Assembly (NCBI GenBank): GCA_963702705.1
Contig: CAVPDR010000002.1
Location: 744,001 to 808,000, forward strand
DNA from: VRUE01 sp963702705
Lineage (GTDB): Bacteria > Actinomycetota > Thermoleophilia > Solirubrobacterales > 70-9
Length of the DNA stretch: 64,000 nt
Direction of reading: 5' to 3'
Shown: positions 9,099-16,818 of the stretch, in pieces
How the letters are laid out: the number at the start of each line of letters is the position of its first letter
Numbering within the stretch: position 1 is the first letter of the stretch
Notes under the pieces: model-generated
The model's input: only the letters and a program-made list of their open reading frames with translations
Databases searched by the model: none
Told to the model about the DNA's origin: nothing
Position numbers and translations under genes: made by a program

Positions 9099-9725
9099 AT
9101 GCCACCTTCATACCCGGTCACCTTCTCGGTCGACTATCCGGAGCGAGAGCTCAACCGGTTGACGACCTTCTTCCGCATCTTCGCCGTGATCCCAATCGCG
9201 ATCATCCTCGGCCTGTTGCCAGGTTCCGAGATTGCCGCGAGCGGTGGCGGCAGCGAAATCAGCGGCTCGATAGCCGGCGGCAGCCTCGTCTTCGCGCCGA
9301 TCGTGCTGATGCTGCTGTTCCGCAAGAAGTACCCGCGCTGGTGGTACGACTGGAACCTCGAACTGCTGCGCTTCGGCAACCGCATCGGCATATATGTGCT
9401 GCTGATGGATGACCAATACCCGTCCACCGACGAGCAGCAGGCCGTCCATCTCGACTTTGCATACCCGGATGCCGAGCAGCTGCAGCGCGGCATGCCGCTG
9501 GTCAAGTGGCTGCTGGCGATCCCCCACTACGTCGTGCTCTTCTTCCTCTACATCGGCGTCTTCTTCGCCGTGATCGGGGCCTGGTTCGCGATCCTCTTCA
9601 CCGGGAACTACCCTCGCGGCATCTTCAAATTCGTCGAGGGGACGTTCCGCTGGCACAACCGGGTCGTCGGCTACGCCTTCTCCCTGGTCACCGACCAGTA
9701 CCCGCCGTTTCGGCTAGGCGCCTGA
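9099..9725 (+). CDS. DUF4389-like membrane protein
   Basis: A 208-residue membrane protein resembling the DUF4389 family: PVTFSVDYPERELNRLTTF near the start, two helices (FRIFAVIPIAIILGLL; a second near SLVFAPIVLMLLF), a middle RKKYPRWWYDWNLELLRF motif and a repeat of it after a second helical pair (WHNRVVGYAFSLVTDQYPPF). ATG 9099 has AGGGGAGAAA upstream. It sits alone on the plus strand between two minus-strand copies of a small membrane-gene cassette, which suggests a linked function or an insertion into a former tandem repeat. Function unknown. Confidence 0.85.
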   Translation: MPPSYPVTFSVDYPERELNRLTTFFRIFAVIPIAIILGLLPGSEIAASGGGSEISGSIAGGSLVFAPIVLMLLFRKKYPRWWYDWNLELLRFGNRIGIYVLLMDDQYPSTDEQQAVHLDFAYPDAEQLQRGMPLVKWLLAIPHYVVLFFLYIGVFFAVIGAWFAILFTGNYPRGIFKFVEGTFRWHNRVVGYAFSLVTDQYPPFRLGA

Positions 9726-9739
9726 GGGATCGGGCGACA

Positions 9740-9937
9740 CTAGGCGGCTTTTCGGTTCGCTCTCTCGCGACGCCGGTCCCGGCCGTCGAGCGCATGGAGG
9801 ACGACAAAGCCGGCAACACCGCCCGCTATCGGCACGATCTGCATCGCAGTGCCGCCGACTTGCCGAAGCGCCAGCCCACCACCGAAAAAGATGGCCACCA
9901 TCACGGCAATCGCGATGTAGATGTTCCGTGGTCCCAT
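9740..9937 (-). CDS. Small membrane protein, cassette copy 2, gene B
   Basis: A 65-residue paralogue of the 8512-8718 product: MGPRNIYIAIAVMVAIFFGG, GLALRQVGGTAMQ and the tail DRRRERANRKAA line up without gaps. Two hydrophobic helices and a basic C-terminus. Start ATG 9937, preceded by GGAGAAG; it lies ten bases after the stop of gene A. It is convergent with the DUF4389-like gene (14 nt apart). No function known. Confidence 0.7.
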   Translation of the reverse strand: MGPRNIYIAIAVMVAIFFGGGLALRQVGGTAMQIVPIAGGVAGFVVLHALDGRDRRRERANRKAA

Positions 9938-9947
9938 CTTCTCCAGC

Positions 9948-10172
9948 CTATCGCAACAGTAGGTCCCAAAGCAGACAACACATTCCGAAGGTTCCGCCGA
10001 TATATCCGTCCCGAAGGGCGGTGCTCTCGACCTCTTTGCGCGAGCGTCCACGCAACATCGCGCCGGTAGCCGCGACATATCCTCCGAGCACGATTCCGGC
10101 CCCCACGGATGTCGCCACAGCCTCGATAGCCGAGGTGGCAAAGCCGATATGCGCAATCAGAGTCGTCGGCAC
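9948..10172 (-). CDS. Small membrane protein, cassette copy 2, gene A
   Basis: A 74-residue paralogue of the 8720-8944 product, of exactly the same length if the GTG at 10172 is used: AHIGFATS, GGxVAATGAMLxxRSRxEVE and TALRDGYxGG are shared. A longer reading from 10214 adds 14 residues with no counterpart in copy 1, so the shorter start is preferred. Hydrophobic N- and C-terminal segments flank a basic loop. Unknown function; probably co-transcribed with gene B downstream. Confidence 0.7.
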   Translation of the reverse strand: MPTTLIAHIGFATSAIEAVATSVGAGIVLGGYVAATGAMLRGRSRKEVESTALRDGYIGGTFGMCCLLWDLLLR

Positions 10173-10252
10173 TCGTGCGATGCTGACGGTCTCGGCCACA
10201 CGCGTGGCGCGCAAGCTCTGCCGAAATCGATACGTCTGTCGCGCGAATCGCG

Positions 10253-10708
10253 CTAGCGGGCGACCCAGGCGTCCGGCTGCGCGGCGAGAGCCTCGACCTC
10301 GCTGGGCAGCTGGCCGCTGACCAGATCGGCGAGGGTGACGTGCTCGACCACCGTTCGCAGACTGGCGCGGACGGCGATCCAGACTTCCTGCAGGTGCTCG
10401 GCGTTGCCGCGGTACTCGATCGACTCCGGCGGGGCCGACTGGACGTGCGCGATCGGGCCCTCAACCGCGCGCACGATGTCGGCGATCGTCACCTCCTCGG
10501 CGGGGCGGGCAAGCCAGTAGCCGCCTTTTGCCCCCCTGCGGGCACGAACGATCCCGGCGTGCTTCAGCTCCAGGAGGATGTGCTCGAGGAACTGCAGCGG
10601 AATGTCCTGCGCCTCGGCGAGCCTCTCGCCCTTGATCGGCCCCTCCTCCGCAGCAGCCAGCTCAGCTGCGGCGCGGACGGCGTAATCAGCCTTTGCGGAT
10701 ACACGCAT
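10253..10708 (-). CDS. Rrf2-family transcriptional regulator without Fe-S cysteines
   Basis: A 151-residue Rrf2 regulator: MRVSAKADYAVRAAAELAA, the winged helix LAEAQDIPLQFLEHILLELK and the wing RGAKGGYWLARPAEEVTIAD are textbook Rrf2. The three cysteines that hold the cluster in IscR and NsrR are absent from the C-terminal loop (it reads SAPPESIEYRGNAEH), as in the CymR branch that senses cysteine status through a protein partner. It lies next to a TauE/SafE exporter and a nutrient ABC importer, so control of sulfur or thiamin-precursor uptake is a reasonable inference. Confidence 0.9.
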   Translation of the reverse strand: MRVSAKADYAVRAAAELAAAEEGPIKGERLAEAQDIPLQFLEHILLELKHAGIVRARRGAKGGYWLARPAEEVTIADIVRAVEGPIAHVQSAPPESIEYRGNAEHLQEVWIAVRASLRTVVEHVTLADLVSGQLPSEVEALAAQPDAWVAR

Positions 10709-10747
10709 ATGGAGAGTTAATCAGTGCAAGTGGCGCGCGGGTCCTGT

Positions 10748-10806
10748 CGTGGGGAAGGGGGGCCTGCGGGCAGTCCACGGGCTGTCCTCGACCCCCCTTC
10801 CCCACG
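10748..10806. repeat. Long GC-rich inverted repeat
   Basis: Perfect 15-bp arms (CGTGGGGAAGGGGGG at 10748-10762 and its complement at 10792-10806) separated by 29 bp, filling the gap between the Rrf2 start and the TauE/SafE stop. It could terminate the exporter transcript (no U run) or belong with the other long-armed palindromes of this window; it lacks their TTTTTCG inner arm. Confidence 0.7.
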
Positions 10807-10826
10807 CCACCGCGCGAGGTGCGGAT

Positions 10827-11738
10827 TTACCCAGCTGATTCGGCCACGAGCGCGGCCTCTTCACGTTGACGGCGGCGGTGCAGCCAGCGCGGCGCGGCGA
10901 GGATGCCGCCCAGACCAAGGGCGGCTACTGCAGCTGCGATCGGCCAGACGTTGGGGTCGCCCTTCTGGATCGTGACGATCCCCGAGCCCACAAGCACCAG
11001 GCCCAGAGCCGTACGTATAAAGCCTTGCGGGGCTCGATCTGAGAGAGCAGCGCCGATCACGACGCCCGGGACCGAGCCGATCAGGATGTTCGCGGCCAGG
11101 GTGAAATCGACGTTGCCGCCGATCCAGTGAGCGATCCCGGCGGCCCAGAGCAGGATCGCGGCGTGGAAGACGTCGGTGCCGACGACCTTCTTCGGGGCGA
11201 GGCGGTAGACCGCGATCAGCAGAATCGCGATCACGGTGCCGGAGCCGGCCGAGGTGATCCCGATCACGAAGCCGGTGGTGGCGCCGATCACGACGGCGGC
11301 GACCTTGTGGCGCCGTTCAACGTCGAAGCGATCGCGCTCGACGACGAGGTCGCGCAGGATCAGCGCCCGGGTCAGGGTGATGATGCCGACCATCAGCAGG
11401 GTCCCGCCGAGCACGGCGTAGACGAGCGAGTCGAGCCTGTCTTCGCCGATGTGGTCCTGCAGCACCGAGACGATCGCCACCCCGAGGACTGCGGCCGGCA
11501 CACTGCCGAAGGAGAGCCACTTGACCAGCTCCATGTTCACCGTCTTCATGCGGAAGTGGCGCCAGCCGCCGACGGTCTTGGTCACTGCCGAGTAGAAGAT
11601 GTCGGTGCCGATCGCGGTCGTCGGCTGGATCCCGAAGATCAGGATCAGCAGCGGCGTCATCAGCGATCCACCGCCCATGCCGGTCATGCCGACGAGTACG
11701 CCGATGCCTAGTCCGAAGACGATGATTGCCGGGTCCAT
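10827..11738 (-). CDS. TauE/SafE-family anion exporter
   Basis: A 303-residue membrane protein with eight or so helices in two inverted halves, each with the family's glycine-rich signature: GIGVLVGMTGMGGGSLMTPL and TTGFVIGITSAGSGTVIAIL, plus the conserved GTDIFYSAVTK and GTDVFHAAIL. TauE/SafE proteins move sulfite, sulfonates or related organic anions. ATG 11738 is the family start; longer upstream sequence is antisense to the divergent ABC ATPase gene. The shared intergenic region contains a palindrome (11768-11788), and an Rrf2 regulator gene follows downstream. Confidence 0.92.
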   Translation of the reverse strand: MDPAIIVFGLGIGVLVGMTGMGGGSLMTPLLILIFGIQPTTAIGTDIFYSAVTKTVGGWRHFRMKTVNMELVKWLSFGSVPAAVLGVAIVSVLQDHIGEDRLDSLVYAVLGGTLLMVGIITLTRALILRDLVVERDRFDVERRHKVAAVVIGATTGFVIGITSAGSGTVIAILLIAVYRLAPKKVVGTDVFHAAILLWAAGIAHWIGGNVDFTLAANILIGSVPGVVIGAALSDRAPQGFIRTALGLVLVGSGIVTIQKGDPNVWPIAAAVAALGLGGILAAPRWLHRRRQREEAALVAESAG

Positions 11739-11767
11739 ATCAGTGCCGTGCGGGTAGTTATCGACTT

Positions 11768-11788
11768 TCCTGACCTTTTTGGTCAGGA
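11768..11788. promoter_or_regulatory. Palindrome in the divergent TauE / ABC importer promoter region
   Basis: TCCTGACC and GGTCAGGA flank five T (8-bp perfect arms), 30 bp from the TauE start and 26 bp from the ABC ATPase start. It is placed to control both directions. Whether the adjacent Rrf2 protein binds it is inference; a transcriptional hairpin is the alternative. Confidence 0.5.
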
Positions 11789-11813
11789 GCACGGAGTGCG
11801 CCAGGATACCAAG

Positions 11814-12629
11814 ATGCCCACCGCAGAAGCCAAGGATTTCGTCGTCGCCGCCGGTTTGCCTGCTGGGGCGGATGGGGTCGGCGCGACGATTTCGATCCGT
11901 GGCCTCGCTCACGCCTACGGCGACCTGCGCACGATCGAGCGGCTCGACCTCGAGGTCCCCGCCCACGGGGTGCTCGGCCTGGTCGGCCCGTCGGGCTGCG
12001 GCAAGTCGACCCTGCTCGAGCTGATCGCCGGCCTGCAGGAGGCGTCGCGTGGGGAGCTCGAGGTCGGCGGCGCTCGCGATCCACAGGCGCGACTGGAGCG
12101 CTGCGCCTTCATGCCCCAGCGCGACCTGCTCCTGCCCTGGCTCTCGGCGATCGACAACGCGGCGCTGGCACTGCGCAACCGCGGCGTCCGCCGCGGCCGG
12201 GCGCGGCGCGAGGCCGGTGAGCTGTTCGAGCGCTTCGGGCTGGCGGGCTTCGAGCAGACGGCGCCGGCGGAGCTCTCGGGCGGGATGCGGCAGCGCGTCG
12301 CCTTCCTGCGCACGCTGGTCGCCGACAAGCCGGTGCTGGCCCTCGACGAGCCCTTCGCCTCGCTCGACGCGATCACCCGGGCCGAGATGCAGGAGTGGCT
12401 GGCGGCGGCGCTTGCCGCCGATCCACGGACCGTCGTCCTCGTCACGCACGACGTCGAGGAGGCCCTCTATCTCTGCGACCGGGTGGCCGTCCTCTCGGCA
12501 AGGCCGGCGCGCGTGGTGGAGCAGCTCAGCGCCCCGTCCCCGCGCGCTGCGAGCCGCGACGAGGCCGTCACCGCCCCCGCCTTCGTCAGTGCGCGGGAGC
12601 GCGCCATGCAGGCCCTGCGGGGCGCGTGA
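11814..12629 (+). CDS. ABC importer ATP-binding protein, NitT/TauT/ThiZ type
   Basis: A 271-residue ABC ATPase: Walker A GPSGCGKST, Q-loop FMPQRDLLLPW (typical of the nitrate/taurine/thiamin-precursor class), signature LSGGMRQRVAF, Walker B VLALDEPFASLD and H-loop VTHDVEEA are intact. It energises import of a small organic nutrient together with the permease that starts 2 nt after its stop and the binding protein that follows. ATG 11814 was chosen; the sequence upstream is the divergent promoter region. Confidence 0.93.
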   Translation: MPTAEAKDFVVAAGLPAGADGVGATISIRGLAHAYGDLRTIERLDLEVPAHGVLGLVGPSGCGKSTLLELIAGLQEASRGELEVGGARDPQARLERCAFMPQRDLLLPWLSAIDNAALALRNRGVRRGRARREAGELFERFGLAGFEQTAPAELSGGMRQRVAFLRTLVADKPVLALDEPFASLDAITRAEMQEWLAAALAADPRTVVLVTHDVEEALYLCDRVAVLSARPARVVEQLSAPSPRAASRDEAVTAPAFVSARERAMQALRGA

Positions 12630-12630
12630 G

Positions 12631-13425
12631 ATGGCGGTGCTGGGGCGCATCCAGGGCGGAGGAAAGGGTCCCGCGACTCGCTGGCTCCTGCCCGCCCTGC
12701 TGCTCGCGGCCCTGATCGGCGCCTGGCAGGTCGCGGCGAGCACCGGCGCCCTGGCCGATCTGCTCAACCTCGAAAGCTACCTCGTGCCCTCGCCGGCCGA
12801 AATCGCCGAATCGCTCTGGCAGAGCCGCGCGCTGCTGGCCGAAAACGCCTGGGTCACGCTGCAGGAGATCGTGCTCGGCTTCGGGCTCGCGCTGGCGTGC
12901 GGGCTTGCCTTCGCGATCGCCCTCCACCTTTCCACCACCCTGCGCCGGGCCTTCTACCCGCTGATCGTCGCCTCGCAGACGATTCCGATTCCGGCGATCG
13001 CTCCGGTCCTCGTCGTCTGGCTCGGGTTCGGCATCGGTCCCAAGCTGGTCATCGTCGCCCTCGTCTGCTTCTTCGCGATCACGGTGAATACGCTCGACGG
13101 CCTGCGCTCGGTGGACGCAGAGGCGACCAAGATGATGCGTACGCTCAACGCCTCGCGCGCCCAGATCCTCTGGCGCGTGGAGGTGCCGACGGCACTGCCC
13201 TTCACCTTCAGCGGCGCCAAGATCGCCGTCGCCGTCGCCGTCATCGGCGCAGTCTTCGGAGAGTGGGCGGGATCGAACGCGGGCCTCGGCCACCTGATCC
13301 TCCAGGACAACGCGCAACTCGAAACCGCCAGGGTCTTCGCCGCGATGACGATCCTCTCGGCGATGGCGCTGGCGCTTTTCGGCCTGCTCGCCCTCGCAGA
13401 GCGCCGCGTCGTCACTTGGCGATAG
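12631..13425 (+). CDS. ABC importer permease, ThiX/SsuC-like
   Basis: A 264-residue inner-membrane permease with about six helices. The EAA loop that docks to the ATPase reads DAEATKMMRTLNASRAQILW, followed by the conserved VEVPTALPFTFSGAKIAV and a GEWAGSNAGLGHLI segment, as in the BPD_transp_1 permeases of nitrate, sulfonate and pyrimidine importers. ATG 12631 lies directly after the ATPase stop, and the binding-protein gene follows ten bases on, so the three form one operon. Confidence 0.93.
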   Translation: MAVLGRIQGGGKGPATRWLLPALLLAALIGAWQVAASTGALADLLNLESYLVPSPAEIAESLWQSRALLAENAWVTLQEIVLGFGLALACGLAFAIALHLSTTLRRAFYPLIVASQTIPIPAIAPVLVVWLGFGIGPKLVIVALVCFFAITVNTLDGLRSVDAEATKMMRTLNASRAQILWRVEVPTALPFTFSGAKIAVAVAVIGAVFGEWAGSNAGLGHLILQDNAQLETARVFAAMTILSAMALALFGLLALAERRVVTWR

Positions 13426-13435
13426 AAACCAGGGG

Positions 13436-14485
13436 ATGAAGCGCTTCCCCACCACGGCGATCGCGCTTGCCGTGGCCCTGCTCGCACTGGCCGTGGGCCT
13501 CGCCGCCTGCGGTGAGAAGAGCGAGAACGTGACCGGCGAGCCGCAGCCGCTCAGCCTCACGCTCGACTTCTACCCGAACCCCGATCACGCCGGGATCTAC
13601 ATGGCGCAGAAGCTCGGCTACTTCGAAGAAGCCGGCCTCGACCTCAGCATCCACACGCCCTCCGACCCCTCCGCGCCGATCAAGCTCGTCGCGGCGGGCC
13701 AGACGGACCTGGCGATCTCCTACGAGCCCGAGGTCCTGCTGGCCAAGGAACAGGGGCTCGACGTGCGCGCCGTCGGCGCCCTCGTCAACCGGCCGCTGAC
13801 CTCGATGATCTGGCTGCGGAAATCGGGGATCGGGGGAATCGGCGACCTGAAGGGCAAGACGATCGCCACGGCGGGCATTCCCTACCAGGACGCCTACCTG
13901 AAGACGATCCTCGGCAGAGCCAAGCTCGCGCCCTCCGACGTCGACGCGGTCAACGTCGGCTTCGGCCTGCTGCCGGCGATCCTCAGCGGGCGGGCGCAGG
14001 CGATGCTGGGCGGCTTCAGCAACGTCGAGGGCGTCGACCTGCGACTGCGCGGCGCCGACCCCGTGGTCACGCCGGTCGACCAGCTTGGCGTGCCCAGCTA
14101 CGACGAGCTGGTCCTGGTCGCCCAGGGCAAGCGGCTTGAAGAGGACCCGCAGACGATCCGCCTCTTCCTCGCGGCGCTGGCGCGCGGCACCGCAGCGGCA
14201 GCGAGTAATCCCCAGGCGGCGACAACGGCGCTGCTGGAAGCCAACCCCGACCTGGACCCAAAGCTGACCCGGGCCGAGGTGGCCGCGACGCTGCCGCTGC
14301 TGGGCGCCCCGCAGCGATGTGCGGACTCCTCGGCCCCCTGTGGTCCCCCCTACGGCTACATGGCACCGCTCGAGTGGGCCCGCTTCATCGGCTGGATGCG
14401 CGACAACGGCCTGATCTCCACGCTGCCGCCGACCGGCAGCGTGCTCAGCAACGCCTACCTGCCGGGCGACGAAATTCCCGAATAG
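13436..14485 (+). CDS. ABC importer substrate-binding lipoprotein, ThiY/NMT1-like
   Basis: A 349-residue lipoprotein: signal peptide ending LAAC, then an NMT1/ThiY-type periplasmic-binding fold. The segment LTLDFYPNPDHAGIYMAQKL closely follows the [D]W/FYPNPDHxGxY signature of proteins that bind hydroxymethyl- or formylamino-pyrimidine, the thiamin precursors. This makes thiamin-pyrimidine salvage the best guess over sulfonate uptake, though the TauE and Rrf2 neighbours keep the latter open. The last 31 nt overlap the 3' end of the convergent GGDEF-EAL gene. Confidence 0.88.
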   Translation: MKRFPTTAIALAVALLALAVGLAACGEKSENVTGEPQPLSLTLDFYPNPDHAGIYMAQKLGYFEEAGLDLSIHTPSDPSAPIKLVAAGQTDLAISYEPEVLLAKEQGLDVRAVGALVNRPLTSMIWLRKSGIGGIGDLKGKTIATAGIPYQDAYLKTILGRAKLAPSDVDAVNVGFGLLPAILSGRAQAMLGGFSNVEGVDLRLRGADPVVTPVDQLGVPSYDELVLVAQGKRLEEDPQTIRLFLAALARGTAAAASNPQAATTALLEANPDLDPKLTRAEVAATLPLLGAPQRCADSSAPCGPPYGYMAPLEWARFIGWMRDNGLISTLPPTGSVLSNAYLPGDEIPE

Positions 14486-16752
14486 AGGGGAGCGCCTTCG
14501 CTCAGTAAGGCGGAGATCTTCTCCGCCGGCAGTGCCCGCGAGAAGAGGTGCCCCTGGGCGTAGTCGCAGCCGAGGCGGCTCAGCTCCGAGAGCTGCGGCT
14601 CGTTCTCCACTCCCTCGGCGATAACCGCCAGGGAGAGGGCGCGAGCCATGCCGATGATCGCCTCGACGATCGCCGTTCGCTCCTGTTCGACCCCAAGCGC
14701 GTCGACGAAGGAGCGATCGATCTTCAACCCGTCGAAGGGGAAGCGGTTGAGGTAGGCGAGCGAGGAGTAGCCGGTGCCGAAATCGTCGAGGACCAGGCCG
14801 ACCCCGAGCTCGCTCAGCGCCTCGAGGGTGCCGGTGGCGGTCGCCGACTCCTCGACCAGGACGCTCTCGGTGATCTCCAGCCGCAGGTGCACCGGGTCGA
14901 GGCCGGTGTTGGCGAGGATCTCGCTGATCGAGCCGACCAGATCGCGGTGGGTGACCTGCCGTGCCGAGAGGTTGATCGAGACGTCGAAGGGCCGCTGGTC
15001 GGGCCGCAGCTCGTGCCATTCGAGCACCTGGCGGCAGGCGTTTTCCTGCACCCAGCGCCCGATCGGCTCGATCAGGCCGCTGTCCTCGGCGACCGGGACG
15101 AAGTCGCCGGGGTCGAGCAGGCCGCGCTCGGGGTGGCGCCAGCGCACCAACGCCTCGAGGCCGGTTATCTCACCGCTGCGCAGCGCGATCAATGGCTGGT
15201 AGTGGAGCTCCAGCTCGTTGCGCTCGAGCGCCTGGCGGAGCTCCCGCTCGACCTCGAGCCGGCGCAGCGCCGTGGCCCGCATCTCGGCATCGAAGAGCTC
15301 GCAGCGGGCCCGGCCGCGCTCCTTTGCCCGGTACATCGCCGCGTCGGCGTCGCGGATCAACAGGTCGGCGTCGATCGGCTCCCGGGTCGAAGGGCGCGCC
15401 ACGGCGATGCCGACGCTGGCGCTGACGAAGTGCTCGACCCCGCCCATCGCGTAGGGCTCGGCGAAGGCGGCGGCAATTCGGTCGGCGATCGCCACCGCCT
15501 CGTCCTCGTCGGCGAGGCGGTCGACCAGGATGCCGAACTCATCGCCGCCGAAGCGGGCGACGATGTCGCCCGGTCGCAGGTGTGCCCGCAGCCGCGGCGC
15601 CACCGCGCGGAGAAGCTCGTCGCCGGCGTGGTGGCCCATGCTGTCGTTGATCAGCTTGAAGTTGTCGAGGTCGAGGAAGAGGATCCCGACCGGCGAGCCG
15701 GAGACGGTGCTGCGCTTGAGCGCGTCGTCGAGCGAGTCGATGAAGCTGAGCCGATTCGGCAGCCCGGTCAGTGGGTCGTGAAGGACGCGGTGGCGCAGGG
15801 CCTCGTCGGTGGCGTGGCGCTCGATCGCGTCGGCGAGGACGTTGGCCAGGGCCTGCACGAAGTGGACGTCCTGCGGGGTGAAGCGGTTGGGTTCGGTCGA
15901 GTGGATGTCGAGCACGCCGAAGGGCCGCTGCTTGCCGTCGATCAGCACCGCGAGACTGCTGCGGGCACCCATCACGCGCAGCGCCGGCGGCATCGAGAAG
16001 CGCCGCTCGGTCGCCCAGTCGTCGACGATGACGTGCAGCTTCGAGTCGAGCGCGGCGCCGGCATGGGAGTCGCGGGCGGCGGAGGCGCGCTCCGAGCCGA
16101 CGACCCGGTCCTCGAGCCCGACCCGCAGGCCGAGGCGGCGGCCGTCGCGGCCGATCTCCCAGATGCAGGCCGCCTCGACCCCATCGATCTCGTTCATCAG
16201 CGAGACCGCCTCGCCCATCAGCAGGTCGGGATCGCCGTCCTTCAAGGCCCAGCCGCCGAGGCGGGCGACGGTCGCCTGCTGGGCGGCGGCGCGCTGCAGC
16301 TCCTGCTCGGCCTTCTTGCGCTCGGTGATGTCGTAGAGGACGCCGTGCCAGACGGGGGTGCCGAGTTCGTCGGGCTCGAGCACCGCCTCGTCGAGGATCC
16401 AAACGGTGCGGCCGTCGCGGGTGATCATCCGGTAGTCGACCGGGGGAGGGTTGCGGTTGCCGATCGTCTTGCGCGTCTCCTGCGAGAGCGCCCGCTCGCG
16501 ATCGTCGGGATGGAGCAGGCTCGCCCACAGCTCCGGATCGGCGATCCACTCCTCTGGGGTGTAGCCGAGGATCTCCTCGACCTGGGGGCTGACGTAGCGC
16601 CAACGCCCGTTCTCGCCGAGCTCGGAGGCGTAGACGATCGCCGGCAGACGCTCGACCAGGCGACGATAATCCTCGCCCCCCGCCGAGATCTGATCGAGAA
16701 ACTCGTTGACTCGCTTCTCGGGCCAGCTGTCCCCCCGCTTCGACCGATCCAT
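14455..16752 (-). CDS. PAS-GAF-GGDEF-EAL cyclic-di-GMP signalling protein
   Basis: A 765-residue soluble protein with a PAS domain (about 28-150, with PAC ending GVLYDITERKKAEQEL), a GAF domain (about 165-315), a GGDEF domain (about 325-490) with the active-site motif RFGGDEF, and an EAL domain (about 500-750) with GLEALVRWRHP, EITESVL, LDDFGTGYSSL and KIDRSFV. Both catalytic motifs are intact, so it may both make and degrade c-di-GMP, switched by the two sensor domains. No membrane helix. It overlaps the 3' end of the binding-protein gene tail-to-tail. ATG start. Confidence 0.95.
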   Translation of the reverse strand: MDRSKRGDSWPEKRVNEFLDQISAGGEDYRRLVERLPAIVYASELGENGRWRYVSPQVEEILGYTPEEWIADPELWASLLHPDDRERALSQETRKTIGNRNPPPVDYRMITRDGRTVWILDEAVLEPDELGTPVWHGVLYDITERKKAEQELQRAAAQQATVARLGGWALKDGDPDLLMGEAVSLMNEIDGVEAACIWEIGRDGRRLGLRVGLEDRVVGSERASAARDSHAGAALDSKLHVIVDDWATERRFSMPPALRVMGARSSLAVLIDGKQRPFGVLDIHSTEPNRFTPQDVHFVQALANVLADAIERHATDEALRHRVLHDPLTGLPNRLSFIDSLDDALKRSTVSGSPVGILFLDLDNFKLINDSMGHHAGDELLRAVAPRLRAHLRPGDIVARFGGDEFGILVDRLADEDEAVAIADRIAAAFAEPYAMGGVEHFVSASVGIAVARPSTREPIDADLLIRDADAAMYRAKERGRARCELFDAEMRATALRRLEVERELRQALERNELELHYQPLIALRSGEITGLEALVRWRHPERGLLDPGDFVPVAEDSGLIEPIGRWVQENACRQVLEWHELRPDQRPFDVSINLSARQVTHRDLVGSISEILANTGLDPVHLRLEITESVLVEESATATGTLEALSELGVGLVLDDFGTGYSSLAYLNRFPFDGLKIDRSFVDALGVEQERTAIVEAIIGMARALSLAVIAEGVENEPQLSELSRLGCDYAQGHLFSRALPAEKISALLSEGAPLYSGISSPGR

Positions 16753-16818
16753 GTTGGCCTTATCGACGGATCGTGGTCGCGCTTGAGCCGGGCACGGTTC
16801 GTGCCTGCCGAAGGCGGC

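Larger units (their letters stand above)
9740..10233. repeat. Diverged duplication, copy 2 (small membrane-gene cassette)
   Basis: Second copy of the cassette at 8512-9003. The similarity continues past the gene A start into the leader (CACGCGTGGCGCGCAAGCT at 10199-10217), so the duplicated unit included its own promoter region. Confidence 0.7.

Noticed and set aside
9878..9890. CCGAAAAAGAT similar to the inner arm of the palindromic elements
   Set aside because: No matching TTTTTCGG arm or outer arms nearby; the bases encode the FFGGG stretch of a small membrane protein.
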